From Siccirubricoccus soli (lineage in GTDB: Bacteria; Pseudomonadota; Alphaproteobacteria; Acetobacterales; Acetobacteraceae), in the NCBI RefSeq assembly GCF_024178315.1, contig NZ_JAMZIK010000030.1:90663-154662 (forward strand): a DNA stretch of 64,000 nucleotides, read 5' to 3'. Shown here piece after piece: positions 1-9,007 of the stretch (its first letter is position 1; the number at the start of each line of letters is the position of its first letter). A program made the translations under genes and the position numbers. The notes beneath the pieces are model-generated. The model was not told where the DNA came from. It was given only the letters and a program-made list of their open reading frames with translations, and ran no database searches.

Positions 1-12
1 GACAATCCGGGC

Positions 13-56
13 GCGATGCCACCCGGCTGAAATGGGGCCTGAGCCGGTGGCATCGC
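13..56. other. Long inverted repeat, possible terminator
   Basis: Bases 13-28 and 42-56 are complementary over about 15 pairs with a single bulged C, around a 13-nt loop. It lies about 70 bp past the stop of the leftward malonyl-CoA decarboxylase gene, so it could end that transcript. No T-tract follows on the minus strand, so rho-independent termination is only a guess. Confidence 0.4.
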
Positions 57-126
57 TGTCTCTCTGCACATTCGGAACAAATATATTCGAATGGCTGTAG
101 TTGGACAATCTGCTTCGCGCAGCGCG

Positions 127-1593
127 TTAGCCCGCCCGCGCCGGCGCCTTCTCCTCCCCGCCCAGCAGCCGCCCCAGGGCGAAGCGGCTGCCCGCCGGCA
201 CGGCCGGCTTCGCCGGCGCCAGCAGCGCCTCCACCGCCGCCGAGCGGACCACCTGGCCGGAATGGATGAAGGCCTCGTGGTTCGCCTCGATGGCATCGGG
301 GTCGTAGAGGTAGTTCACCATCACCCCGTAGCTCTCGCGCAGCCCGCGCTCTGCCACATTGCCCAGCCAGTTCACCCGCTCCAGCCGCGCGCCGTTGCCG
401 AGGTGGAAGCGCGCCACCGGGTCGATCCCGCCCATGCCGGTATTGGGCCGCGTCAGGTAGCTGGCGGCCAGGCGCAGCAGCGCCGGGCGCAGCGCCGCCT
501 CCCGCGCCGGGTCCTCCGGCCAGCCGGGCGAGACCAGGGATTTGAAGGCGGCGACCACATCCTCCTCCCCGGCGGCCGCCACTAGGGCCTGGGCCTCCTC
601 CGGCAGGAAGGGGCTCGCCTCCCCGCCCAGCCTGCGCTCCAGCCAGCGGCGGAAGCCGGGCACGGGGGAGAGGGTGGCGAAGCGGGCAAGCTGGGGCAGC
701 TCCGCCTTCAGCTCCTCCACCACCTGCTTGATGAGGAAATTGCCGAAGGAGATGCTCCGCAGCCCCTCCTGGCAGTTCGAGATGGAATAGAAGATCGCGG
801 TATCGGCCTCGGAGGCGCGACCGATCTCGCCATCCCGCACCAGCAGCGGCTGCACCGCGCCGGCCATGCCGCGCACCAGCGCGACCTCGACGAAGATCAG
901 CGGCTCCCCCGGCAGGGCAGGGTGGAAGAAGGCGAAGCAGCGGCGATCGGCCTCCAGCCGCCGGCGAAGATCCTCCCAGCCCTGGATCTCATGCACCGCC
1001 TCATAGGCGATCAGCTTCTCCAGCACCGAGGCGGGGGTCTGCCAGTCGATCCGCCGCAGCTCCAGGAAGCCGCGGTTGAACCAGGAGTTGAACAGGTGGC
1101 GCAGGTCGGAATCGAGCGGCCGCAGGCTGGGCTGGGCCTTCAGCAGGCCGAGCAGCTCTTCCCGCATCTTCACCAGCGTGGCGGTGCCGCCGGGGCTGTG
1201 GTTCATCCGCCGCAGCAGCTCCTGCCGCGGCGGCTCGGCGGCGTCCGCCAGGCGGGCGGCGGCCTCGGCGCCGGGGCTGGCGAGCCAGGCCTCGGCGGCG
1301 GCGCGCAGCTCCGCCTCATCGGGGGCGAAGCCCTCGGCGAGGAAGCGATAGAAGCCGAGGCGATCCTCCACCGAGAGGGCGGCGAAGGCGTCTCGCAGCG
1401 CCCGGGCGACGGCGGCGCCGGAGGCCTCGCCCCGCTCGGAGAGCAGGGTCTCGGCCAGGGAGCGGGCCCGGTCCAGCGGCGGCAGGCTGGTGCTCGGCAC
1501 GTCGGCGAAGGCGCGGCCGCGTTCGGCGATGGTGGACCAGAGCCGTTCCAGCCAGTTGCGCGATTCAGGAAGGGTGATGCTGGTGGACGCCAT
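127..1593 (-). CDS. Malonyl-CoA decarboxylase
   Basis: Predicted cytoplasmic enzyme that decarboxylates malonyl-CoA to acetyl-CoA, used in malonate use and in lowering malonyl-CoA. The 488-aa product has the family layout: a helical N-terminal half with LRHLFNSWFNRGFLELRRI, then a catalytic domain with the FHPALPGEPLIFVEVAL stretch and, near the C-terminus, the FHLGNGARLERVNWLGN block followed by SYGVMVNYLY. The start at 1593 (Met-Ala-Ser-Thr) is chosen over a more upstream in-frame start because an AGGAG lies about 11 nt ahead of it and the upstream extension is low-complexity Arg/Ser/Gly. It is divergent from the aldehyde dehydrogenase gene across about 170 bp that must hold both promoters. 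Rhizobial mat-type loci use the same enzyme, but no malonate ligase or carrier is adjacent here. Confidence 0.9.
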   Translation of the reverse strand: MASTSITLPESRNWLERLWSTIAERGRAFADVPSTSLPPLDRARSLAETLLSERGEASGAAVARALRDAFAALSVEDRLGFYRFLAEGFAPDEAELRAAAEAWLASPGAEAAARLADAAEPPRQELLRRMNHSPGGTATLVKMREELLGLLKAQPSLRPLDSDLRHLFNSWFNRGFLELRRIDWQTPASVLEKLIAYEAVHEIQGWEDLRRRLEADRRCFAFFHPALPGEPLIFVEVALVRGMAGAVQPLLVRDGEIGRASEADTAIFYSISNCQEGLRSISFGNFLIKQVVEELKAELPQLARFATLSPVPGFRRWLERRLGGEASPFLPEEAQALVAAAGEEDVVAAFKSLVSPGWPEDPAREAALRPALLRLAASYLTRPNTGMGGIDPVARFHLGNGARLERVNWLGNVAERGLRESYGVMVNYLYDPDAIEANHEAFIHSGQVVRSAAVEALLAPAKPAVPAGSRFALGRLLGGEEKAPARAG

Positions 1594-1762
1594 GCAGCCT
1601 CGTGCTCCTGCAAATCGGGGACAGCCTAGGGCAGATGGCAGCGCGGCGGGAACCGGCTTGCGGATCGGTGCGGCAGCGGTGCGGTGCGGCGCCCCCTCCC
1701 CGCTTGCCCTTCGCCCCCTGCCGGCCCATGGTCGCGACCTCAGAGATCCCCGGGAGGACCCG

Positions 1763-3274
1763 ATGCTCGACCGGCCCATGCCGACCCCCGCCGCCCCGCT
1801 GCTCGATCCCTTCGCGCTGGCCAAGGCGCTGTCCGGCTACCACTTCATCGGCGGCGGCTATGTGCCCGGGCGGAACGGCAAGAATTTCGCCGTGGTGAAT
1901 CCGGCGACCGGCCAGCAGGTGGCGGAAGCCGCCGAGGGCGACGCCGCGGATGTCGAGGCCGCGGTGCAGAACGCGGCGAAGGCGCAGAAGGAATGGGCCA
2001 AGCTGCCGGCGCGGAAGCGTGGCGCCCTGGTCCATCAATGCGCCGCCCTGCTGAAGGAGCATCAGGAGGAGCTGGCGAAGCTCATCGCGCTTGAGACCGG
2101 CAAGGCGCTGCGCACCGAAAGCCGCGTCGAGGCCGGCGTGGTGGCCGACATCTTCGAGTTCTTCGGCGGCCTCGGCTCCGAGCTGAAGGGCGAGTCCGTG
2201 CCCTTCGCGCCGAACGTCCTCTCCGTGACGGTGCGGGAGCCGCTCGGCGTGGTCGGCGCCATCATCCCCTGGAACGTGCCGATGCTGCTGATGGCGCTGA
2301 AGGTGGCGCCGGCGCTGGTGGCAGGCAATTCCGTGGTGGTGAAGAGCGCGGAGGAAGCCCCGCTCGCGGTGCTGCGGATCTGCGAGCTGATGAACCGCAT
2401 CCTGCCGCCGGGCGTGTTCAACATGCTGTCGGGCTTCGGGCCGGAATGCGGCGCGCCGCTCGTCTCCCACCCGCTGGTGCGCAAGGTGACCTTCACCGGC
2501 TCGGTCGAGACCGGGAAGATCGTCGCCCGCGCGGCGGCGGAGAAGCTGGTGCCCGTCACGCTCGAGCTCGGCGGCAAGAGCCCGATGATCGTCTTCGCCG
2601 ATTGCGACTTCGAGAAAACGGTCGCCGGCGCGCTGACCTCCATGCGCTTCACCCGCCAGGGGCAGAGCTGCACCGCCGCCAGCCGCATCTATGTCGAACG
2701 CCCGATCTTCGACCGCTTCGTCACCGCCATGAAGGACGCGGTGAACAAGATGGTCATGGGCGACCCGCTGGACGAGAAGACCGATATCGGCACCATCGTC
2801 TCCGAGGGTCAGCTCCAGAAGGTGAAGGCCTTCATCGAGGAGGGGACGAAGACGCCGGGCGCCACGGCCCATGTCTGCTCCGCCATGCCGAGCGATCCGG
2901 CGCTGAAGAAGGGGCTGTTCATCCAGCCCGTCATCTTCACCGGCCTGACCAAGGAGAGCCGGCTGGTGCGGGAGGAGATCTTCGGCCCGGTGACCGTCAT
3001 CGCGCCCTTCGACGATCCGGAGAGCGTGCTGGCCGAGGCGAATGACAGCGAATACGGCCTCGCCGCCTCGCTCTGGACCAACAACCTCAAGGTCGGGCTG
3101 GATCTGGCGCACCGTCTGGAAGCTGGCCTCGTGCAGATCAACCAGAACCTCGTGGTGCAGGCCAACCTCTCCTACGGCGGGGTGAAGTCCTCGGGCCTCG
3201 GCAAGGAGGCCTCGCTGGAGGCGATGCTGGAGCACTTCACCCACAAGAAGACCATCATGGTGAACATGGCCTGA
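1763..3274 (+). CDS. NAD(P)-dependent aldehyde dehydrogenase
   Basis: Oxidises an aldehyde to the acid with NAD(P)+; the substrate cannot be read from the sequence. The 503-aa product is full length for the family. Visible features are the Rossmann stretch with IIPWNVP, the general base Glu268 in LELGGKSP, the nucleophile Cys303 in GQSCTAAS, and EEIFGP further on. The start ATG has a GGGAGG five bases upstream; a longer open frame begins at 1490 but covers the divergent intergenic region. The last 12 codons and the stop lie inside a 62-bp direct repeat that is the attachment site of the island to the right, so the gene remains complete after integration and has lost only its native 3' flank. 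The reading frame looks fully functional. Confidence 0.93.
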   Translation: MLDRPMPTPAAPLLDPFALAKALSGYHFIGGGYVPGRNGKNFAVVNPATGQQVAEAAEGDAADVEAAVQNAAKAQKEWAKLPARKRGALVHQCAALLKEHQEELAKLIALETGKALRTESRVEAGVVADIFEFFGGLGSELKGESVPFAPNVLSVTVREPLGVVGAIIPWNVPMLLMALKVAPALVAGNSVVVKSAEEAPLAVLRICELMNRILPPGVFNMLSGFGPECGAPLVSHPLVRKVTFTGSVETGKIVARAAAEKLVPVTLELGGKSPMIVFADCDFEKTVAGALTSMRFTRQGQSCTAASRIYVERPIFDRFVTAMKDAVNKMVMGDPLDEKTDIGTIVSEGQLQKVKAFIEEGTKTPGATAHVCSAMPSDPALKKGLFIQPVIFTGLTKESRLVREEIFGPVTVIAPFDDPESVLAEANDSEYGLAASLWTNNLKVGLDLAHRLEAGLVQINQNLVVQANLSYGGVKSSGLGKEASLEAMLEHFTHKKTIMVNMA

Positions 3275-3301
3275 CGTCCCGGCGGCGGCACTCGGTATCT
3301 C
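3240..3301. repeat. Island attachment site, left copy (attL)
   Basis: These 62 bases are repeated exactly at 26494-26555 in the same orientation. The copy spans the last codons and stop of the aldehyde dehydrogenase gene plus 27 bases of 3' flank. An integrase gene starts about 110 bp to the right. An exact duplication of a gene end next to an integrase is the standard sign of site-specific integration; because the gene's 5' part is on this side, this copy completes the host gene. Confidence 0.9.
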
Positions 3302-3409
3302 AAAGGCTTAGAGTCCGAATATGTTCGTTGAGGTACCGGGCTGACCGCGCTAAACTGTCCCCATCCGGGCGGGTGAGCACCCGAAACGCACCCGAGATTG
3401 GGGCTACCG

Positions 3410-4549
3410 ATGGGGTTGTTGAACGATCTGGCGTGCCGCCGCGCGAAGCCAGGTTCTGAGCTGCACGACGGGGACAATCTGGTTCTCCGGGTAGGCACGC
3501 GCCGGAAGACGTGGACCCTCGTCTGGCGTCAGGATGGCCGCGTTCGGAAGGCGGCGCTGGGCACCTACCCGGAGATCGGGCTTGCCGCGGCCCGTGCGGC
3601 AGCCCAGGAGGGCATAGTGCGAGCGCGCGCAGGTTTCGCGCCTGTGGCGCCGCCGGAGCCGACCACGCCCGCCCTGCCGCCGCCACGAGGCACTTCGGTC
3701 AAGGCAGTGCTGAAGACCTACATAACCCGGCACGTGCGTGCCGAGAGCCGTGACCCCGACCAGATTGAGTGGGTAGCCGATGTGCTCCTGGCACCTATCC
3801 ATGAGCGCGACGCCACCACCCTTACTCGCCGCGACATCACCAAGTTCCTCGACACGGTGGCCGACCAACGGGGCGGGCCCAGCGCCTACCGGGCCGGCAG
3901 CGTGTTACGCGCGGCGTTCCGTTTCAGCGTCAGGCGCGGCGATTTGGAAAACGATCCGACGCATCTCATCGCCCTTCCCTCCTCCGGTAAACCACGCGAG
4001 CGGATTCTCTCCGACCTGGAGCTCACCGCGGTATGGAAGTCGGCGGTGCCGGTGTGGTCGCGGCTGGCGCGCGTACTGCTGCTAACCGGCTTGCGGCTGC
4101 GTGAGGCCGCAGATGCACCGGTGGATGAATTCCAAGGCGAGCAGTGGCTGATTCCCGCAGCGAGGATGAAGGGCGGCCGGCCCCACGTGGTGCCGATGTT
4201 CCCCGCGCTCCAATTCCAGATTGGGGATCTCGACGGAGCACGATGGGTCTTCAAATCGCCCCGGCGCTTCGATCAGCCAGTCTCGGGCTTCTCCCGCGGT
4301 CTAGAGTTGCTCCAGCGCGAAAGCGGCACCGAGGGGTGGACGTGGCATGATTTGCGACGGACCACTGCTAGCGGCCTGCAGCGGCTGGGCTGCCCGCATG
4401 ATGTGATCGAAGCCATCCTCGCCCACCGGAAGCCCGGCGTTGCCGGCATCTATCAACGCCATGACTTCCTACCTGAGCGAAGAAAGTGGCTGGCACGTTG
4501 GGCAGAGCACGCGCAGTCGGTAGATCGTGCGAAATCAGTTGAGACGTAG
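3410..4549 (+). CDS. int: Tyrosine recombinase (P4-type integrase)
   Basis: Site-specific recombinase that would catalyse integration and excision of the island between the 62-bp repeats. The 379-aa protein has the P4-like plan: an N-terminal arm-binding (DUF4102-like) domain rich in basic residues with LGTYPEIGLAAARA, a central SAM-like core-binding domain (about 95-185), then the catalytic domain. All active-site residues are visible: Arg229 (TGLRLREA), His313 and Arg316 (HDLRRT), His339 (LAHRKPG) and Tyr348 (GIYQRHD). The ATG is preceded by a GGGG six bases upstream; a TTG at 3398 is a possible alternative. It reads away from the attachment site, next to attL, as integrases of such islands usually do. 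It appears intact. Confidence 0.93.
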   Translation: MGLLNDLACRRAKPGSELHDGDNLVLRVGTRRKTWTLVWRQDGRVRKAALGTYPEIGLAAARAAAQEGIVRARAGFAPVAPPEPTTPALPPPRGTSVKAVLKTYITRHVRAESRDPDQIEWVADVLLAPIHERDATTLTRRDITKFLDTVADQRGGPSAYRAGSVLRAAFRFSVRRGDLENDPTHLIALPSSGKPRERILSDLELTAVWKSAVPVWSRLARVLLLTGLRLREAADAPVDEFQGEQWLIPAARMKGGRPHVVPMFPALQFQIGDLDGARWVFKSPRRFDQPVSGFSRGLELLQRESGTEGWTWHDLRRTTASGLQRLGCPHDVIEAILAHRKPGVAGIYQRHDFLPERRKWLARWAEHAQSVDRAKSVET

Positions 4550-4570
4550 CCCTCTCCGAATCGGAGAGGG
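4550..4570 (+). terminator. Hairpin after integrase, likely terminator
   Basis: A perfect 9-bp stem (CCCTCTCCG / CGGAGAGGG) with a 3-base loop begins at the base after the integrase stop. There is no clean T-run, so termination is inferred. It separates the integrase from the low-GC unit downstream. Confidence 0.55.
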
Positions 4571-4795
4571 TGGTAGCCTTGGCGCTCCCCCCAGCTTGCC
4601 GCACTCGCAGTGCCGCCCCAGAGCCTAGCTAGGGTGCCTAAATTGGCACCAGAGCCACAAAGCCCCGCTGGCCCGACCACTTAGCGGGCTTAGCAATCAT
4701 GATACATGCCTCCGCGCTAGCGTTCCAGGCTTGGCGGTCTTGCGGAATCAGAACGAGCAAGCACGATATGATCACGCGAATCGGAGGAGCGTACC

Positions 4796-5857
4796 TTGGG
4801 TTTTCTTACTGAAGAGGAATCGTCCTGTCTTCGCATCAATCACGTCATTCTGCACGTCGTCGGAGGCAAGGCTGAATTCGAACCCCAGCCAGAACTTTGC
4901 GACCACGTCCATGCTGACTTCTTTCTCGGTCGAATTCGAGATTCAGCCATCGATAGTGTCCATCGCTTCAGAGACAATTCAGAAACGAAAGAGAAGCTAG
5001 AGCGGATTGCCAAAGGCGAAATCTCCTTCGAGGCAGGAGCACAGGATCTTTCGCGAGCGTTCTCTCGCGGACATGTTGGGAGCAGCAAAGATGGTGCCTT
5101 TTTTGTATTCGAACTCGGCGCCACCTGTCCGAACACGCATCTTTTCTGCATGATAAAATACGACTATCGGCAGGCAATAGAGCTATATGATAACGGAGGT
5201 CAAAATGCTTTAAGGGAAATTGTACAAGCATTCATCAAAGAGCCTCGTGCAATACAGAAGATTTGCTTAGTTCGCGTCATTGATGGCGTCGCGGATGCTA
5301 ACGTTTCTGCACGTGATCGTATGGGAAATGCGCCAGATCTAACGGAATATTTTGAGAAATTTCTTGATGTTAAGCGGGAGCGTGACAACAGTGAACTCAC
5401 TCGGAACATGAGTGAGGCAGTGCGCGCCTCTCTTCAGGACTGCCGCGAGTTCCTGCCCGATGGCAGCGTTGCAACCGCCCTCTCCGCCGTGAAGGAGACG
5501 CTTCGAACCCGCGAAACCGTTGACGATGAGGCAGTCCGTGAAGCGGTACTGGTCGCCGCTGGGCGTCCTACCGACGAGAACGTCCGAGCGGCGTTGGAGA
5601 AATCCGTAAACCGTCACCTTAAGAACAAGCGGATATTCGGCGTCGTATTCCGCCCAGACGCCCAGGTGCTAGGTCGCGCCCCGCGCCGCTTCATAAGAAC
5701 CGCCGAGAACGTCGAGGTGACATATCCTGGAGATCAGGAAGGCCACGCTGTCAAACGGGTTGAAAATTCGGATGGAAGTGTAACTATATCCATCAGAACG
5801 GCACAGAAGCTGATTGAGGATGGCGTCCTCGCTGAGCGCAATGGCAGAAGAGGTTGA
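4796..5857 (+). CDS. NA37-like nucleoid-associated protein, first gene of a two-gene unit
   Basis: The 353-aa product resembles the 37-kDa nucleoid-associated protein family (NdpA/YejK, PF04245): an N-terminal INHVILHVV strand, ADFFLGRI, a central FFVFELG block with IKYD (120-123), AIQKICLVRVI (152-162), a charged turn with RDR, and a YFEKFL stretch at 185-190. Members bind the nucleoid or DNA; their exact role is poorly known. The TTG start is preferred because a GGAGGA lies seven bases upstream. The gene overlaps the next one, indicating translational coupling. Base composition is clearly AT-richer than the flanking chromosome, with many non-GC third positions, which indicates recent transfer. 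In this setting (island, next to the integrase, paired with a membrane protein) a sensing role in phage defence is plausible but unproven. Confidence 0.7.
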   Translation: MGFLTEEESSCLRINHVILHVVGGKAEFEPQPELCDHVHADFFLGRIRDSAIDSVHRFRDNSETKEKLERIAKGEISFEAGAQDLSRAFSRGHVGSSKDGAFFVFELGATCPNTHLFCMIKYDYRQAIELYDNGGQNALREIVQAFIKEPRAIQKICLVRVIDGVADANVSARDRMGNAPDLTEYFEKFLDVKRERDNSELTRNMSEAVRASLQDCREFLPDGSVATALSAVKETLRTRETVDDEAVREAVLVAAGRPTDENVRAALEKSVNRHLKNKRIFGVVFRPDAQVLGRAPRRFIRTAENVEVTYPGDQEGHAVKRVENSDGSVTISIRTAQKLIEDGVLAERNGRRG

Positions 5858-7325
5858 TGGCTGGGCGGAGGCGAAAGCTGCGCTCGTTACTGAAACCGAC
5901 GACGCCCTGGTAGTTGACCGGCTCAACGCCGATCATGCGATACGCCTCTGCCAGCTCCTTCAAGCCGAGGGATGGCCGTTTGTCCTGGAGGATGAGACAC
6001 AAAGCCATTCTCGGGTGGAAGACATCTCGCAGGACTTTGAGCCATACCGTATCCGAGCTGACAAGCCAGATGCGCCGGCGAACGTAAGTCTAATCGTGAC
6101 AAACGCGGGGCTGTCCGATTGGCTGAGGCGGGCGCCGTCTGCGCCAGTGGCGCACGTAGCGCGGATCAAAGCTCCGTTCGTAACAAGGGCCGTACGCTTC
6201 ACGTTTTGGGGCGATCGCTCACCGTTTGAGCCTACGCCTCTTTCTGCTGATCCCAGACGCATAGTGCGCGAGGCTACGGAGATCCGCAGGGTTCCCGGCG
6301 ATCTCAGCCCTTGGTTATTGAACGACCCCAACACTGAGCTCGATTGGAGTTGTCTAACATTACGCACTTGGGCCGAGCTTGCTGCTATAGCTCTAATCCA
6401 TGCGCTTGCTAGCGAGATCGAAGCGGGCGGATACTTGGTATTTCGCGGGCCGCCAATCTTGCGCCTCCGCATCGCGGAACGGAACTCCGAAATGCTTGGC
6501 CGGCCTGGCTTCGCTGACGTCCAGCGCGCCGCTCATTGGGTGTATGACAACGAACGTGAAGCTGAGAATCGACACGGTCTGTATGCCGCAGAAATGGCCC
6601 GGACAGCCGTTCAAGGTAGCGATGCTGGCTCCGTCTTCAAGAAGGCGGCGGCGCCCGCACTGGAAGGCGCGAAAATCGCTTACCAGCTAGGCATCTCGCA
6701 GTTAAGCCGGGATTCACTAAAGGCGATGGCAGACCTGCGTAAGGCGGTGTCGGACGAAGCAGCCAAGCTTTCGGATACGACTAGGCAGCTCGCAAGCGCT
6801 GCAGCTACCGCTACCTTTGCGGGCATCGGTGTAATTACCGCGCGCCTGACTGTCCCTTTCGGGAACGAGATCGTAGCCGCAGCCGTTATCGTATTAGGGA
6901 TTATTTTGTCTGCATACATAGCGGCCGTTATTGTGAGCAGCTACCAATTTGTTCTGTTACAGCGTGGGTTACGCCTACAATGGCGCGACAAGCTGTACCG
7001 CTTTCTGCCAGATCATGAATACGACGTGATGGTTTCTGGTCCGGCAGAAAAAGCAGAACGAGTTTTCAAGATTTCTGCTTGGATTAGTGGCCTTTTGGCA
7101 TTTGTTTTACTCATAGTTGTAGTTGTGATAGCTACCCAGGCACCGATACCGACGCCAACTGAAACGCTTACAACTACCCCGCCGAGGCGCCCGCTCGAAA
7201 TGACCGCGCCGGAAGGGCCTGATGTGCACGGTAAGCCCGAAACCACGGCCCAGCCTGAGACAGGGGGTTCGCCTCTTGTAGTGCCTTCAGAGCCAACTCC
7301 CACACAGGCGCCGAGCCTGCAATAA
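5820..7325 (+). CDS. Uncharacterised C-terminally membrane-anchored protein, partner of NA37-like gene
   Basis: I do not recognise the family. The roughly 500-aa product has a soluble N-terminal part of about 320 residues, then hydrophobic segments near residues 325-343, 350-378 and 418-439, and a final 60 residues rich in Pro and Thr. The middle (about 245-320) is predicted by eye to be helical, with repeated Lys/Ala/Asp, and could oligomerise. The ATG at 5820 is used; TTG at 5814 and ATG at 5841 are alternatives, and all overlap the stop of the preceding gene, so the pair is almost certainly cotranslated. Low GC matches the partner gene. A cytosolic sensor domain followed by membrane segments is the layout of many abortive-infection effectors; that is inference from architecture, not homology. 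Confidence 0.7.
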   Translation: MASSLSAMAEEVDGWAEAKAALVTETDDALVVDRLNADHAIRLCQLLQAEGWPFVLEDETQSHSRVEDISQDFEPYRIRADKPDAPANVSLIVTNAGLSDWLRRAPSAPVAHVARIKAPFVTRAVRFTFWGDRSPFEPTPLSADPRRIVREATEIRRVPGDLSPWLLNDPNTELDWSCLTLRTWAELAAIALIHALASEIEAGGYLVFRGPPILRLRIAERNSEMLGRPGFADVQRAAHWVYDNEREAENRHGLYAAEMARTAVQGSDAGSVFKKAAAPALEGAKIAYQLGISQLSRDSLKAMADLRKAVSDEAAKLSDTTRQLASAAATATFAGIGVITARLTVPFGNEIVAAAVIVLGIILSAYIAAVIVSSYQFVLLQRGLRLQWRDKLYRFLPDHEYDVMVSGPAEKAERVFKISAWISGLLAFVLLIVVVVIATQAPIPTPTETLTTTPPRRPLEMTAPEGPDVHGKPETTAQPETGGSPLVVPSEPTPTQAPSLQ

Positions 7326-7503
7326 ACCCGGGCCTCCCTTCGCGCCAATCTGGGGATTCAGATGCATATTGGTCTGTTGCAACCGATCCGATCGGCGCCC
7401 AGCCAGTCTCTATGGCGTCCGTCCGCTCCAGGGAAGGACGCGGCGCCGGCCCGCCACACTTGAGGCGCCCCTGCACCGTAGCGCCTGGGCGGCTTGCGCC
7501 ACC

Positions 7504-7839
7504 TCAGTCAACCCGACCGTTGCAGCGGTCTGCCCTTCTCGTTTGCGACTGCATCTGGGCGCAATGCAGAGCGCGCTCGGCGAGGCTTCGGCATTCGCGG
7601 CGAGCGTCGAGACAGTAGCAGATCCACCACACTACCGTCAGCGCGCCTACCGCAGTGAAAAACTGGAATACCCCGCCCCATCCGCTATCGGCCATAAACA
7701 CGGCTAGTAGAAAGCCGCCCAGTAACGTGCCGCCCATGACATTGCGCTGCAGCTTGAGGCGGCGCTTCCGAGTCTGCGCCTCGGCCGAGCGGTAGTACGC
7801 TACATCATCTGGTTCGCTGGTCTGCTGACAGTGTCTCAT
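7504..7839 (-). CDS. Small two-helix membrane protein
   Basis: A 111-aa product with a basic segment (TRKRRLKLQ) followed by two hydrophobic helices, GGTLLGGFLLAVFMA and FFTAVGALTVVWWICYCL, and a charged C-terminal tail. The start is chosen because GAGAGG precedes it at a suitable distance; a longer frame runs to 7929 but its extra residues look non-coding. It is convergent with the NA37/membrane-protein unit. Function unknown. The clean positive-inside pattern argues that it is a real gene, but no family is recognised. Confidence 0.5.
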   Translation of the reverse strand: MRHCQQTSEPDDVAYYRSAEAQTRKRRLKLQRNVMGGTLLGGFLLAVFMADSGWGGVFQFFTAVGALTVVWWICYCLDARRECRSLAERALHCAQMQSQTRRADRCNGRVD

Positions 7840-8282
7840 CGGGCCTCTCAGCTTAGAGTCGCGTTGACGAATCGAGCACAGCGCTGCGACCCGTCTATGG
7901 TGCTCCGCGACAGCCGCCTGTCCCCGCACTACGTGCGTGGAGCACTCTTGTCACGTTGATCGAATATCGCAACAAAACATTGCAGCGATAGGAGGCACAA
8001 CGGCACTTACCGGTCGGCGATCACAACATCGCTTCGAAGCTACCCGCCGGGAGGACACTCCGCGCGACGCCCGATCGAGATACGAGCGGCCATTGAGGTG
8101 CCGCTCCGACATTTTGCCGCCCCACACGCGATCGCGCCTGGACCATGGCAGCGTGCCATCCTGGCGTCCGCCTCCTCCCGCCGTGGACAATGGCACGTCT
8201 CTACCGGGCGACCTGTCGTGACTGGCAGCACCATGGTGTTCTGTATATGTTCCCACAGCCTACAGTCAGAGGATGCCCGGTG

Positions 8283-8729
8283 ATGCCCGATGATCCCCAG
8301 CCAACCCCTCCTCCGGCTTGGATCGCACCCACTCTCTGGCAGACACTGGTCACCGCGCGCGATGCCGCCCTTGCCGCCGGCAGCAGCCCCGACGAGGCTC
8401 TGGACGCCGCCCGGCAGGGTGCCCTGGCGTCCTGGCCCGCTCTGCCCATCAGCCACCTGACAGAGGCCCTGCTGGTGCTGGCAAGCCGTCCGCCGCATAC
8501 CGAGACCGGCACAGCCACATGGCTGGCGGAGCTCAATCCAGCACCCCGAGAGGAGGTGGTCGCCTGCCTAGCCTATGCGCTGCGCCATGACGCTCGTGGC
8601 AAGCCCACCCCCGGCACCAAGGACGTCACCGCCAAGCTGGCTGCCGAGTGGCTCGCCGACCATCTGGCGCGGAGCCGCTTCGTCATCACCCGACTGCCGC
8701 CAGCGGCGCTCCACCGCGCCGGGGGATGA
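8283..8729 (+). CDS. Hypothetical protein
   Basis: A 148-aa soluble product, mostly Ala-rich helices (SPDEALDAARQGALASWPALPISHLTEALLVLA) and no membrane segment. No family is recognised. The start is the second ATG of a longer frame; a GAGGA lies about 9 bases ahead. The stretch PPHTETGTATWLAELNP and the following ARGKPTPGTKDVTAKLAAEW suggest a compact folded protein and not a shadow frame. It lies inside the island between two small membrane protein genes, which gives no firm clue to its role. Confidence 0.5.
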   Translation: MPDDPQPTPPPAWIAPTLWQTLVTARDAALAAGSSPDEALDAARQGALASWPALPISHLTEALLVLASRPPHTETGTATWLAELNPAPREEVVACLAYALRHDARGKPTPGTKDVTAKLAAEWLADHLARSRFVITRLPPAALHRAGG

Positions 8730-9007
8730 CCGGCTTCGCCGAGCTTGGCGCGCGGCCTTACTTCTCCCTGCTGGACGGCGCGTCTTTGCCGCATGAGCTG
8801 GTGGCCACCGCCATGTGCAGCAAGGATCGACTCCAGCCAACGATCGAGATCCTTAGCCGCCCGCACTCTCGTCGCCTCGCAACCCAGGCCCGTCAGCCCA
8901 GCTCGAAGGGAACATACGGCAACGAAAAAAGGCGCCCAGGTAGTGCTAAACGCTGCCAAAGCCCTAAGCTCAAGCTTCTGCTGTCCCGTCCAGAACTGGA
9001 GAAGCGC

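Noticed and set aside
3240..3301. tRNA gene as the integration target
   Set aside because: No cloverleaf can be drawn at either copy; the repeat is the coding end of the aldehyde dehydrogenase gene.
8040..8536. Minus-strand frames opposite the hypothetical gene at 8283
   Set aside because: Gly/Arg/Ser-rich shadows without starts; the plus-strand frame has a better start and a more protein-like composition.
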